Source: Nostoc sp. NMS2 (GTDB lineage: Bacteria > Cyanobacteriota > Cyanobacteriia > Cyanobacteriales > Nostocaceae). Taken from it: 64,000 nt of DNA. The notes beneath the pieces are model-generated. The model ran no database searches and was not told where the DNA came from. It worked only from the letters and a program-made list of their open reading frames with translations. Below are positions 50,363 through 59,570 of the stretch, piece by piece (the stretch's first letter is position 1; each line of letters begins with the position of its first letter). The translations under genes were made by a program, and so were the position numbers. Where the stretch lies: the NCBI RefSeq assembly GCF_017115105.1, contig NZ_JABXKH010000127.1, forward strand, positions 1-64,000, written 5' to 3'.

Positions 50363-52873
50363 ATGAAAGTTGTAACCTTTCTATTGATATTAACAACTGG
50401 GTTATTAACTCCAGGGATTATGTCATCGGCGATACTCCTTTGGAGTCGCTCCGCGAACGCTCAGGTAACATCCGATGGTACAACTAACACCACTGTCAAC
50501 CCAAACGGTAATAATTTCACGATTCTTAATGGGAGTGAAAAAGGTAGCAATTTATTTCATAGCTTCAGTAATTTCTCTGTGCCTACGGGTACTTCAGCGA
50601 CTTTTGATTTAATAAACACGCCAAATATTTCTACTATATTTAGTCGGGTGACAGGTGGGAAGGTTTCTAATATTGATGGATTAATTCAAACTATAAATAG
50701 TAATAACCCAGTAAGTTTATTTTTAATGAATCCGGCGGGGATTGTTTTTGGTCAAAATGCGGCGTTGAATATTGGTGGGTCGTTTGTGGGGACGACGGCG
50801 AATAGTATCAAGTTTGCTGATGGCACTGAGTTTAGTGCAGTAAATCCGACGGGGACACCGTTGTTAACCATGAGTGTGCCAATCGGCTTACAGATGGGGA
50901 CAAATCCAGAGGCTATTAAAGTTGACGGTACAGGACACAACTTGACAAAGCTAAATCCTTTGAATAGTGGCTCACCTATTAATCCACAAACTCATCTCAC
51001 AGGACTACAGCTAGAAGTAAAGCCAGGAAAGACCCTAGCCCTGATTGGTGGGGATATAAATTTAATCGGAGGTACTTTACAGGCTATTAGCGGACGAATT
51101 GAGCTAGGGGCTGTTGCTTGGGGGATAGTCAGCTTGAACCCCGGAAATCAGGGCTGGACATTTGGCTATGATCGTGTGCAGAGTTTTCGGGATATTAGCT
51201 TCTCACAACAAGCCTTAGCTGATGCCAGTGGTTTTGGTGGAGGAGCAATCCAAATCCAGGGAGCGCACGTAAGTTTTATTGATGGGTCACTTGCTCTGAT
51301 CCAAAATCTGGGAGTGCAACCCTCTGGAGGTATCAACATCCGAGCTTCCGAATCGCTTGAGGTGATTGGAGTCGATCCCAATAGAACTAATATAAATAGC
51401 GGTGTGCGAAATGAAACTTTGGGTGCTGGTAATCTTGGAGATATTACAATTACAACTAGACAGTTGGTACTTGAAGCGGGAGGAACCATCAGTTCCGCAA
51501 CGTATGGTTCTGGAGCCTCTGGCACGATCGCTATAGAAACGACTGATTCATTGAAATTGCTGGGCTTTTCACCAATTTCTAATTCTAGTGGTATTGATAC
51601 CACAACCTATAGTTCTGGTTATGGAGGGGATGTCAATATATCAACCAGAGAGTTAACACTTCTGAATGGAGGAAGCATTTCATCTGCAAGCCTCGGTACT
51701 GGTAATGCTGGAAACGTCGCAATCAAGGCAACTGACCTTGTAGAGTTAAGTGGATTTAGACCAGGAGCATTTATCCCTAGTTCGATCAGTTCACCGTCTC
51801 TGTTTACTGGTAACGCTGGTAGTGTCACAATTAATACTAAAAAACTGCTCATGAGCAATGGGGGCACAATTGATTCCTCGATCACTGGAAGTGGCAAAGG
51901 CGGTAATTTGGTTATTAATGCTACTGACTCTATTGAGGTCAGGGGTACTATACCAGGTTCTCGCAATCCTAGTCGGATTGGCTCCTCTGGCATTATCCTA
52001 GATGAACCGCTACGCTTACGGTTGCGACTTCCACCCGCACCGACTGGAGACTCTGGCAGCCTGACAATTAATACAGGTAAATTAAGCGTCACAGATGGTG
52101 CATTAGTCAATGTCCAGAATGAGGGAAGCGGTAATGCTGGAGCGTTACGCATCAACGCTAACTCTATTTTCCTCAACAATGGTGGCAGCATTACCGCCTC
52201 TACAAAGTCTGGGGAAGGTGGTAATATCAACCTGCAAGTTCGAGATACTCTGCTGATCCGACGGGGTAGTCAGATATCAGCAGACGCCAGTGGTATAGGC
52301 AACGGCGGTAACATTACGATTAATGCTCCCTTTCTGATTGGACTGGAAAACAGCGATATCATCGCCAACGCAGTCCAAGGGGATGGCGGCAATATTCAAA
52401 TCACGACTGAAGGCATCTTTGGACTAGCTTACCGTCCTCAACTTACCCCGAATAGTGACATCACCGCCAGTTCCCAATTTGGCGTAAACGGAACAGTCGA
52501 TATCAATAATTTTGGAGTTGACCCCAGTTCTGGTTTAGTAGAACTACCAGCGAATCTAAGCGATCCATCGCAGCAAATAGCTAGTGGCTGTTCAGCAAAT
52601 CAAGGCAGTCGATTTGTCGCCACGGGAAGAGGCGGAGTACCGCAAAATCCTCATCAACAAGTGGCGAACGATCGCCCTTGGTCTGACACCCGTGATATCT
52701 CTGCATACCGCCAAACAGAGAAAGCGACAGCACAAATACCCGCACCAAAAGCAACTCTTGTCCAAGCTACTTCCTGGCATCGCAACGCCCAAGGAAAAAT
52801 TGAGTTAGTTGCAGATAAATTTCCTGCTCAGATGCAACAAACATTAACCTGTGCTGCTGTTTCTAAAAATTAA
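50363..52873 (+). CDS. TPS-type filamentous haemagglutinin-domain exoprotein, copy 1
   Basis: About 836 residues. The ATG at 50363 follows AAAGGAAG and gives a signal peptide (LLILTTGLLTPGIM..SANA, cleaved near ANA-QV). The TPS/haemagglutination-activity domain (about 40-290) has VNPNGNNFTILNGSEKGSNL, ISTIFSRVTGG, SNIDGLIQ and LFLMNPAGIVFGQNA. A long beta-helix of GGxI/GNAGNV repeats follows. The conserved cyanobacterial tail ENSDIIANA, ITASSQFGVNG, VDPSSGLVELPANL and a cysteine pair (ASGCSAN, LTCAAVSKN) closes it. It would be secreted by a TpsB partner, which is not in the window. First of three tandem copies. Confidence 0.92.
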   Translation: MKVVTFLLILTTGLLTPGIMSSAILLWSRSANAQVTSDGTTNTTVNPNGNNFTILNGSEKGSNLFHSFSNFSVPTGTSATFDLINTPNISTIFSRVTGGKVSNIDGLIQTINSNNPVSLFLMNPAGIVFGQNAALNIGGSFVGTTANSIKFADGTEFSAVNPTGTPLLTMSVPIGLQMGTNPEAIKVDGTGHNLTKLNPLNSGSPINPQTHLTGLQLEVKPGKTLALIGGDINLIGGTLQAISGRIELGAVAWGIVSLNPGNQGWTFGYDRVQSFRDISFSQQALADASGFGGGAIQIQGAHVSFIDGSLALIQNLGVQPSGGINIRASESLEVIGVDPNRTNINSGVRNETLGAGNLGDITITTRQLVLEAGGTISSATYGSGASGTIAIETTDSLKLLGFSPISNSSGIDTTTYSSGYGGDVNISTRELTLLNGGSISSASLGTGNAGNVAIKATDLVELSGFRPGAFIPSSISSPSLFTGNAGSVTINTKKLLMSNGGTIDSSITGSGKGGNLVINATDSIEVRGTIPGSRNPSRIGSSGIILDEPLRLRLRLPPAPTGDSGSLTINTGKLSVTDGALVNVQNEGSGNAGALRINANSIFLNNGGSITASTKSGEGGNINLQVRDTLLIRRGSQISADASGIGNGGNITINAPFLIGLENSDIIANAVQGDGGNIQITTEGIFGLAYRPQLTPNSDITASSQFGVNGTVDINNFGVDPSSGLVELPANLSDPSQQIASGCSANQGSRFVATGRGGVPQNPHQQVANDRPWSDTRDISAYRQTEKATAQIPAPKATLVQATSWHRNAQGKIELVADKFPAQMQQTLTCAAVSKN

Positions 52874-52938
52874 TGATGTTATCAACAATACCATTCAGGG
52901 AACACTAACTTTACATTCGTTCAAGGAAGTTGTTGGTG

Positions 52939-53923
52939 ATGAAAGTATTACCCTTTCTATTTATATTCACAATTGGGTTATTAACTCCGGGAATGATGTT
53001 AAGAGCGATACTCCCTTGGAGTGGCTCCGCCAACGCTCAGGTAACATCTGATGGTACAACTAACACCATTGTCAACCAAAGTGGTAATAATTTTAATATT
53101 CTTAACGGGATAAATAAAGGTAATAATTTATTTCATAGCTTCAGTAATTTCTCTGTATCTACAAGTAGTTCAGCGACTTTTGATTTAACTAATACACCAA
53201 ATATTACAACCATATTTAGCCGAGTTACAGGTGAAAATGTTTCCAATATTGATGGGTTGATTCGCACACTTAATAGTAGTAATCCGGTAAGTTTGTTTTT
53301 GATGAATCCGGCGGGGATTGTGTTTGGTAAAAATGCCTCGTTAAATATTGGCGGCTCGTTTGTGAGAACGACGGCGAACAGCATTAAGTTTGCTGATGGC
53401 GGAGAGTTTAGCGCCGTCAACTCAGCGACACCACCATTATTAACCATGAATGTACCCATTGGTTTGCAACTGGGCAGCAATCCCGCACCCATCAACGTTG
53501 AAGGTACGGGACACTCCTTGCGTAACCCCGGTGGAGGACTGAGTTTGATTCCTGTGACTCGGATTCCCAGTGCTACAAAACTGGGCGTACAGCCGGGAAA
53601 TACCTTAGCTTTGCTAGGTGGCGACCTCAATCTCAATGGGGCAATCTTGATCGCCGAAGGAGGGCAAGTTGAATTGGGTAGTGTCAACAGTGGAGGATTA
53701 GTCAACTTGATACCAAACCCACAGGGTTATACATTGGGATATGGCGATGTCCAAAGCTTTGGCGATATTCAGCTAGGAGAGCGATCGCTATTAGATGTCA
53801 GTGGAGTGAATACAGGTTCGGTGCTGGCATCGTCGGGCTGACGGCAAAATTGAATTAATTGCAGATAAATCTCCTACTCAGGTGCAGCAACCATGAACCT
53901 GTGCTGCTGTTACCAAAAGTTAA
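52939..53923 (+). pseudogene. Filamentous haemagglutinin copy 2, internally deleted
   Basis: The start (ATG 52939) and the TPS domain are intact for about 300 residues and end at a stop at 53839-53841. Directly after, 53842-53923 still encode the family's C-terminal tail in another reading (GKIELIADKSPTQVQQP, then a TGA where the others have TTA, then TCAAVTKS). A deletion of about 1.5 kb therefore joined the N-terminal part to the final 27 codons out of frame. The truncated 301-residue protein could still be secreted as a free TPS domain, but it lacks the beta-helix. Confidence 0.85.
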
Positions 53924-53988
53924 TGATGTTATAAATAATGCCCTGAACGGGAACTATAACTTGAAATCAGGTAAGGGAAATTTTTGGT

Positions 53989-56505
53989 ATGAGAGCGATG
54001 TCTAACGACAAGCCGCGAAGCGTCTACGCTTTTCTACTTATATTCACAACTGGGTTATTCACTCTAGGGACGATGCCAGCGATACTCCCTTGGAGTGGCT
54101 CCGCCAACGCTCAGGTGACATCTGATGGTACTACCAACACTACTGTCAACCAAAATGGTAATAATTTTAATATTCTTAACGGTATAAATAAAGGTAATAA
54201 TTTATTTTATAGTTTCAGTAATTTTTCTGTACCTACTGGTGGTTCAGCAACATTCGATTTAACCAATACACCAAATATTACAACCATATTTAGCAGAGTT
54301 ACAGGTCGAAATGTTTCCAATATTGATGGATTGATTCGCACAATCAATAGTAATAACTCAGTAAGTTTGTTTTTAATGAATCCTAGCGGCATTATATTTG
54401 GGCAAAATGCCAAGTTGGATATTGGTGGCTCGTTTATTAGCACCACAGCAAACAGCATCAAATTTTCCGATGGATCTGAGTTTAGTGCGGTGAATCCGAC
54501 CAGTCCCTCGATATTGACGATTAGCGTGCCGATCGGCTTGCAGATGGGCAGCAATCCTGCCCCCATTACCGTACAAGGTAACGGACACCAACTCACTGCG
54601 GCTAATCCCAATGTTCCTGTAACCTTCAGTGCCACACCGACGGGGTTACAAGTGAAACCGGGTCAGACCCTGGGTTTAATTGGTGGCAACCTGAACTTTA
54701 CAGGGGGGACGCTGACCGCAAAACAAGGACAGGTAGCGACAGCTGCGATCGCCAGTGGGCAGGTCGGTCTGACAGCCAGCGCCCAAGGCTGGGATTTCGA
54801 CTATAGCGGTGTCTCCAGCTTTCGAGACGTTCAACTCGCGCAACAATCGATGCTGGATGCCAGCGGCATTGGCGGCGGGCGCATCCAAGTGCAGGGGGCA
54901 AATGTTAGCTTGACGGATGGATCGACGCTGTTGATTCAAAGCTTTGGTCTCCTGCCAGGCGGTGGGATTCAAGTTCGAGCCACTGATACTGTGAACATTC
55001 AGGGCAGCACGCCCAATGAAACCATTGTGAGTGGGTTACGCATCAATCAGTTGGGGGAGCTTGGCGGTGGCAGCATTAAGATTGACACACGCCGACTCAG
55101 CTTGCAGCAAGGCGGGGAAATTCGTACCCAGAACTACGCAAAGGGTGCCAGCAGTGACGTGCAGATCAACGCTACGGAGTCGCTGGCAATCATTGGGTTC
55201 ACACCCCTCACCCGACGGAACAGCAACATTACAACCCGCTCCTTTGGCGCAGGCGCAAGCGGTGCGATTACCATCACATCGGGAGACATGACACTGCTTA
55301 ATGGGGGCGGTTTCGCAGCACTTGCCTTCAGCACTGGAAAAGCTGGGAATGTGACGGCAAACGTTGATCGCACATTGTTGATCAAAGGCACTGAACCTAC
55401 ATTAGTGCAGCGCAGCGGTATCGCTTCCGCTAGCGTTGTCACTGGTAATGCGGGACAAGTTTTGGTTAATGCTCAACGTATCAATATCCAAGCGGGTGGG
55501 CGCATCTCGTCATCGGCTTCCGCGCAAGGCAATGGGGGCAGTTTGACTGTGAATGCCTCTGAATCAATTACGGTACAGGGGAAAGGTAACGGTCTCTTAG
55601 ACTATAGTTCGATCGATGCATCGGTGATAATTTTCGATAAAGCTTTCCAACGTCTGTATAATCTCCCCCCTGTCCCCAGTGGAGCATCGGGCAATGTTAC
55701 CTTGACGACACCGCAACTCAACATTATCGATGGCGGGGTGGTTGGTGTGAGAAACGATGGAACGGGAAATGCGGGTAATTTGTTGGTGAATGCCGATACC
55801 ATTGACTTGAATCGCCAAGGACGCATCACCGCCACCACCAGATCAGGAGAAGGTGGGAATCTTTATTTGCAAGCCAACAGCTTGATTTTGCAACACAACA
55901 GTTCAATTACAGCCACCGCAAGCGGTAATGGGAATGGCGGCAATGTCACTATCAATGCACCCGTGATTGTCGGCTTTGAAAACAGTGATATAATTGCTAA
56001 TGCTTTACAGGGGCGGGGTGGCAATATTCAAATCAACACCCAGGGAATCTTTGGATTGAAGTATCGCGATCGCTTAACCCCTGAAAATGACATCACGGCT
56101 AGTTCTGAATTTGGCGTTAATGGCATCGTTCAAATCAACAACATTGGGGTTGATCCCAGTTCCGGTTTAGTTGAATTACCTGTAAACTTAGTCGATTCCT
56201 CACAGCAAATTGCTACAGGTTGTTCTAGTACAAATGGCAGCAGTTTTGTCGCAACGGGACGAGGTGGAATACCGCAAAATCCAACACAGGAAGTCAGGAG
56301 CGATCGCACTTGGTATGATATCCGCGATATCTCTGCATACCGCAAAACTAGCTCCGTTACAGCCCAAATGCCCCCATCCTCAGAGGTTCTTGTCCAAGCT
56401 ACAGGTTGGCATCGCAATGCTGACGGCAAAATTGAGTTAATCACAGATAAATCTAATGTTCAGGTGCAACAGGCATTAAACTGTGCTGCTGTTCCCAAGA
56501 GTTAA
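53989..56505 (+). CDS. TPS-type filamentous haemagglutinin-domain exoprotein, copy 3
   Basis: An 838-residue protein with the same plan as copy 1: signal peptide, TPS domain (about 40-290; NVSNIDGLIRTINS, LFLMNPSGIIFGQNA), beta-helix of GGSL/GNAGQ repeats, and the conserved tail (ITASSEFGVNG, DPSSGLVELPVNL, ALNCAAVPKS). The N terminus differs: MRAMSNDKPRSVYAFLLIF carries a translated dispersed repeat (GCGAAGCGTCTACGC-like DNA at 54015-54029) inside the signal peptide. The middle of the gene (about 54500-55600) is visibly richer in G+C than its ends and than copy 1, suggesting mosaic exchange. The ATG at 53989 has AAGGGA 12-17 bp upstream. Confidence 0.92.
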   Translation: MRAMSNDKPRSVYAFLLIFTTGLFTLGTMPAILPWSGSANAQVTSDGTTNTTVNQNGNNFNILNGINKGNNLFYSFSNFSVPTGGSATFDLTNTPNITTIFSRVTGRNVSNIDGLIRTINSNNSVSLFLMNPSGIIFGQNAKLDIGGSFISTTANSIKFSDGSEFSAVNPTSPSILTISVPIGLQMGSNPAPITVQGNGHQLTAANPNVPVTFSATPTGLQVKPGQTLGLIGGNLNFTGGTLTAKQGQVATAAIASGQVGLTASAQGWDFDYSGVSSFRDVQLAQQSMLDASGIGGGRIQVQGANVSLTDGSTLLIQSFGLLPGGGIQVRATDTVNIQGSTPNETIVSGLRINQLGELGGGSIKIDTRRLSLQQGGEIRTQNYAKGASSDVQINATESLAIIGFTPLTRRNSNITTRSFGAGASGAITITSGDMTLLNGGGFAALAFSTGKAGNVTANVDRTLLIKGTEPTLVQRSGIASASVVTGNAGQVLVNAQRINIQAGGRISSSASAQGNGGSLTVNASESITVQGKGNGLLDYSSIDASVIIFDKAFQRLYNLPPVPSGASGNVTLTTPQLNIIDGGVVGVRNDGTGNAGNLLVNADTIDLNRQGRITATTRSGEGGNLYLQANSLILQHNSSITATASGNGNGGNVTINAPVIVGFENSDIIANALQGRGGNIQINTQGIFGLKYRDRLTPENDITASSEFGVNGIVQINNIGVDPSSGLVELPVNLVDSSQQIATGCSSTNGSSFVATGRGGIPQNPTQEVRSDRTWYDIRDISAYRKTSSVTAQMPPSSEVLVQATGWHRNADGKIELITDKSNVQVQQALNCAAVPKS

Positions 56506-56544
56506 GATGAGATAACCGATATATTGGCAGATTTGGTGTGATTT

Positions 56545-56709
56545 ATGACTGTAAAACTCCAGACAGAAAACGACAATTTACAGGCAAGCAGTAGGATAAA
56601 GATAAATCAAGAAACAGAAAACGAAAAAGTTCTCTGTTTTCATTGTCAGCGCACCGCTACGAACGGTATTAAATGTAAAGGAATTTGTGTGGCTGACAAT
56701 GACTATTAA
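56545..56709 (+). CDS. 54-residue zinc-ribbon-like small protein
   Basis: A short plus-strand frame (ATG 56545, TAA 56707-56709) reading MTVKLQTENDNLQASSR... then KVLCFHCQRTATNGIKCKG and ICVADNDY. Four cysteines are arranged C-x2-C-x9-C-x3-C, which could bind one Zn2+. A polar, charged lead of 30 residues precedes them. It is too short for common gene-calling cutoffs, but the cysteine spacing, the clean stop and its fit in the otherwise empty gap between the haemagglutinin and coiled-coil genes support a real gene; I believe similar small proteins exist in other Nostocaceae. The function is unknown. Ribosome binding site weak. Confidence 0.62.
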   Translation: MTVKLQTENDNLQASSRIKINQETENEKVLCFHCQRTATNGIKCKGICVADNDY

Positions 56710-56725
56710 GGGATTACTCACAGAA

Positions 56726-57235
56726 TTAAACAATCCGGTTGACAATTGTCCACACTTCCCCTTCAGAGCGGACATAAGGAACGGAGATTGTCTTGAACCC
56801 AGTAATGAAGGGCTTGTAATAAATCCGCCAATACATTGGACTTAGTTCATTGGCACAAGCCTTAAGAAAACGGACTTCTGTTGCCAATTCCCCAGCCAGT
56901 TGATTAATGCGTTGAGCATGAACCTGTGCCACTTCTTTTGCTTCTTCTAGCTGCTGCTGTTGGGTAAGTTCTTTTGATTCAACTTGCCAACGCACTAATT
57001 TATTTTGTTTTTGTTTGATCTGGACTTCCAAAGCTGCGATCGCAGCATCAATACCCTGGAGTTCAACTGATAATTGGGCATTTTCCCTGGCTTGACGGCG
57101 ATATGCTTCAACCATTGCCTGGGGTGAATCATTCTCGCTAGAGATGACATTATTAATAGTGAGTGCAGCGCGTTCTTCTAAAAGAATTTCAATTTGAGAG
57201 TTAAGCGCCGACATTTCAGCCTGAATTTGCTCCAT
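56726..57235 (-). CDS. Coiled-coil protein, unknown function
   Basis: A 169-residue protein with a long helical coiled coil (about 1-130: MEQIQAEMSALNSQIEILLE, then LQGIDAAIAALEVQIKQKQN) and a compact, more hydrophobic end (ELSPMYWRIYYKPFITGFKT, VPYVRSEGEVWTIVNRIV). No membrane span or signal peptide. Conserved-looking in cyanobacteria, no named domain that I recognise. It ends on the same strand as thrB, whose stop is 43 bp upstream of this start, so it could be the second gene of a thrB operon. Confidence 0.7.
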   Translation of the reverse strand: MEQIQAEMSALNSQIEILLEERAALTINNVISSENDSPQAMVEAYRRQARENAQLSVELQGIDAAIAALEVQIKQKQNKLVRWQVESKELTQQQQLEEAKEVAQVHAQRINQLAGELATEVRFLKACANELSPMYWRIYYKPFITGFKTISVPYVRSEGEVWTIVNRIV

Positions 57236-57278
57236 AAATCGAGTTTTAAGTGCTGAGTTTTAAGTGTTGAGTAAAATC

Positions 57279-58193
57279 TTAAAAGCTTTTTGCGCCTTGG
57301 GTATCGAGAGAAAGCGATCGCACCTCGGCTGTAATTCCTTCTTCTTGCCAAGCAGCTAACATCGCCGCCTCCACCGCCTCCGAGTGTAATTTATCCGCCA
57401 AAGCTAACAGTGTCGGCCCCGCACCACTAATTACCATACCATAAGCACCAGCACTAACGGCTGCGATGTTGACAGCATCATAACCAGGAATCAAAGCTTT
57501 CCGATAGGGCTGATGCAACTTATCTTGCAAAGCTGTCTTTAACCATTGTCCGTTACCAGTTTCTAAACCGCGCAATAGTAATCCCAAATGTGCTGTATTG
57601 AAAATCGCATCAGCGCGACTCACTTCAGTTGGCAGAACACCCCGCGCCTCTGAAGTGGAAAGTTCAAAATTAGGAATAGCCACAACTGGGACAATATCTT
57701 TATGCCAGGGAACATCACAAATTTCCCAAGCTGTGCCACTGGTGGCAGCCAGACGACATCCTCCCAACAAAGCTGGTACTACATTATCAGGATGTCCTTC
57801 CATTGCGATCGCTAACTCCATCACCTGCGACTGAGAAAGAGTAGCACCCTCAAGTTGATTGGCAGCAACTAATCCGCCCACAATTGCTGTTGCCGAACTA
57901 CCCAAACCCCTCGCCAGTGGGACACCTAACTTAATCTCTATTTTCACAGTCGGTGGCGTTTGCTCTATATGTTGATAAAATTTGACAAACGCTTGGTAAA
58001 GCAGATTGCTCTCATCAGTTTGGACTCGTTCAGCTTCTGTACCAGTGACATGAATAATTAGCCCACCCTCTTCCAGGCGAGTAAACTTGAACTCGTTGTA
58101 CAGCTTTAAAGCTGCACCGATGCAATCAAAACCAGGCCCCAAATTAGCAGTTGTGGCGGGAACGGTAACAGTGATGGCAGAAACAACAGACAT
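57279..58193 (-). CDS. thrB: Homoserine kinase
   Basis: Phosphorylates L-homoserine to O-phospho-L-homoserine in threonine synthesis. A 304-residue GHMP kinase of usual length. ITVTVPATTANLGPGFDCIG is the N-terminal substrate-binding signature, PLARGLGSSATAIVGGL (about 93-109) the ATP-binding GHMP loop, EGHPDNVVPALLGGC the third block, and YGMVISGAGPTLLAL the C-terminal glycine loop. The ATG at 58193 begins MSVVSAITVTVPA. It is divergent from the TrmJ-like gene (143 bp) and runs toward a small coiled-coil gene on the same strand. Confidence 0.95.
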   Translation of the reverse strand: MSVVSAITVTVPATTANLGPGFDCIGAALKLYNEFKFTRLEEGGLIIHVTGTEAERVQTDESNLLYQAFVKFYQHIEQTPPTVKIEIKLGVPLARGLGSSATAIVGGLVAANQLEGATLSQSQVMELAIAMEGHPDNVVPALLGGCRLAATSGTAWEICDVPWHKDIVPVVAIPNFELSTSEARGVLPTEVSRADAIFNTAHLGLLLRGLETGNGQWLKTALQDKLHQPYRKALIPGYDAVNIAAVSAGAYGMVISGAGPTLLALADKLHSEAVEAAMLAAWQEEGITAEVRSLSLDTQGAKSF

Positions 58194-58336
58194 TGGTAAA
58201 ACTCACTAATCATCAATCAGCATCTCATAGAAGTGGGTAAATTCCACCCCTTCTAGGGGCGGGTGCGTCAAACAGCTAAAATGATTTCAAGAAAACTCTT
58301 CAGCAGAAACGCTGGTACGATCGCAGGAGGCAAAAA

Positions 58337-59077
58337 ATGGGCTTGGCTGGATTAAGAATTGTGTTGGTAGAACCAGCTGGGCCGATAAATATCGGGGCGA
58401 TCGCCAGGGTAATGAAAAATTTCGGGCTATATCATTTAGTATTAGTGAACCCCCAATGCGATCCGCTCTCAACGGAAGCTTTGATGATGGCTGTTCATGG
58501 TCAGGAAATTTTAGAATCTGCTGTATTTGTGGCGACCTTACCAGAAGCATTGCATGGATGTGTACGGGCGATCGCTACCACCGGTCGCGTTCGCAGTTTA
58601 GAAACACCTTTAGAAAACCCCCGCACTGCACTACCCTGGTTACTGGAGGAACCAGAAAAGCCCACAGCACTGATTTTTGGCAGAGAAGATCGGGGATTAA
58701 GCAATGAAGAATTAAATTATGCCCAAAGGTTTGTTGGTATTCCCACAAGTCAAGATTATGTAGCCTTGAATTTAGCTACTGCCGTGGCAATCTGTTGTTA
58801 TGAATTGTCACAATCTGCCCAGCAATCTGACACTCAGACCATAACCCAAACTGAACTCGCATCCTTAGATGTTGTAGAAGGATACTACCAGCAATTAGAA
58901 TCACTATTACTGAAAATTGGTTATGTATATCCCCATACAGCAGCTAGTCGCATGGGAAAATTTCGTCAACTATATAATCGCGCTCACCTGAAAACTGGAG
59001 AAGTAGCCATGCTGCGAGGAATTTTGCAGCAGGTAGAATGGGCTTTGAAAAACCAGAGGGATGGTGAAAACTTGTAA
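58337..59077 (+). CDS. SpoU-type RNA 2'-O-methyltransferase, TrmJ-like
   Basis: A 246-residue SPOUT methyltransferase. The trefoil-knot motifs are visible: RIVLVEPAGPINIGAIARVM (motif 1), LIFGREDRGLSNEEL (motif 2) and VGIPTSQDYVALNLATAVAI (motif 3). The C-terminal helical extension (LLLKIGYVYPHTAASRMGKF, AHLKTGEVAMLRGILQQVEW) is what separates TrmJ from shorter TrmL/TrmH enzymes, so 2'-O-methylation of position 32 in certain tRNAs is the likely reaction, using SAM. A perfect AGGAGG stands 6 bp before the ATG. Confidence 0.88.
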   Translation: MGLAGLRIVLVEPAGPINIGAIARVMKNFGLYHLVLVNPQCDPLSTEALMMAVHGQEILESAVFVATLPEALHGCVRAIATTGRVRSLETPLENPRTALPWLLEEPEKPTALIFGREDRGLSNEELNYAQRFVGIPTSQDYVALNLATAVAICCYELSQSAQQSDTQTITQTELASLDVVEGYYQQLESLLLKIGYVYPHTAASRMGKFRQLYNRAHLKTGEVAMLRGILQQVEWALKNQRDGENL

Positions 59078-59132
59078 TTATTCGTCTAATATATACGCAA
59101 TCACCCCCCAAAATATTTAATATGGCTTAAAC

Positions 59133-59292
59133 TAAACACAAAAATGCTACTTAGCGCTCTTTTATTACTCCGAAAAAATAAAATATTCGTAGGTTGGGTT
59201 GAACGAAGTGAAACCCAACAAAATCAGAGATTGTTGGTGTTGGGTTTCGTTCCTCAACCCAACCTACGCCTAAACACAAAAATGCTACTTAG
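59133..59292. repeat. Hairpin repeat flanked by a 22-bp direct repeat
   Basis: TAAACACAAAAATGCTACTT plus AG occurs at 59133-59154 and 59271-59292. Between them CGTAGGTTGGGTTGAACGAA and its complement form a long hairpin (about 59190-59269, loop AAAATCAGAGATTGTTG). A CGTAGGTTGG copy also stands at about 29500. Confidence 0.8.
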
Positions 59293-59349
59293 TGGCAAAG
59301 TGGAATTTGAGTATTAATATTGCTTAAAAATTAAGTTTTGGGTCAGAGA

Positions 59350-59520
59350 AGAGGAAAGGGGGCAGGGAGCAGGGGAGCAGGGAGACAAGGGGGACAAGGG
59401 AGACAAGGGAGACAAGGGAGAATTATTGAATAAATCTCTCCACTTGTCTCCTCTACCCCTCTGCCCCCCGCCCCCCGCCCCCCAGCCCCTCTGCCCCCTG
59501 CCCCCCGCCCCCCAGCCTCT
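59350..59520. repeat. G-rich and C-rich low-complexity tracts
   Basis: A purine tract of (A)GACAAGGG units (59350-59420) is followed by a pyrimidine tract of CCCCCCGCCCCC and CCCCTCTGCC units (59450-59518). The two are partly complementary. Lies directly before the serine-hydrolase gene. Confidence 0.85.
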
Positions 59521-59570
59521 TCAGTCGGGAGTCTGCAAGAAAACAGTCAAGTGGGTCACAAGGAGTAACT

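Noticed and set aside
51166..52230. Minus-strand frames inside the haemagglutinin genes
   Set aside because: Proline- and serine-rich shadows of GGS/GNA-rich beta-helix coding DNA.
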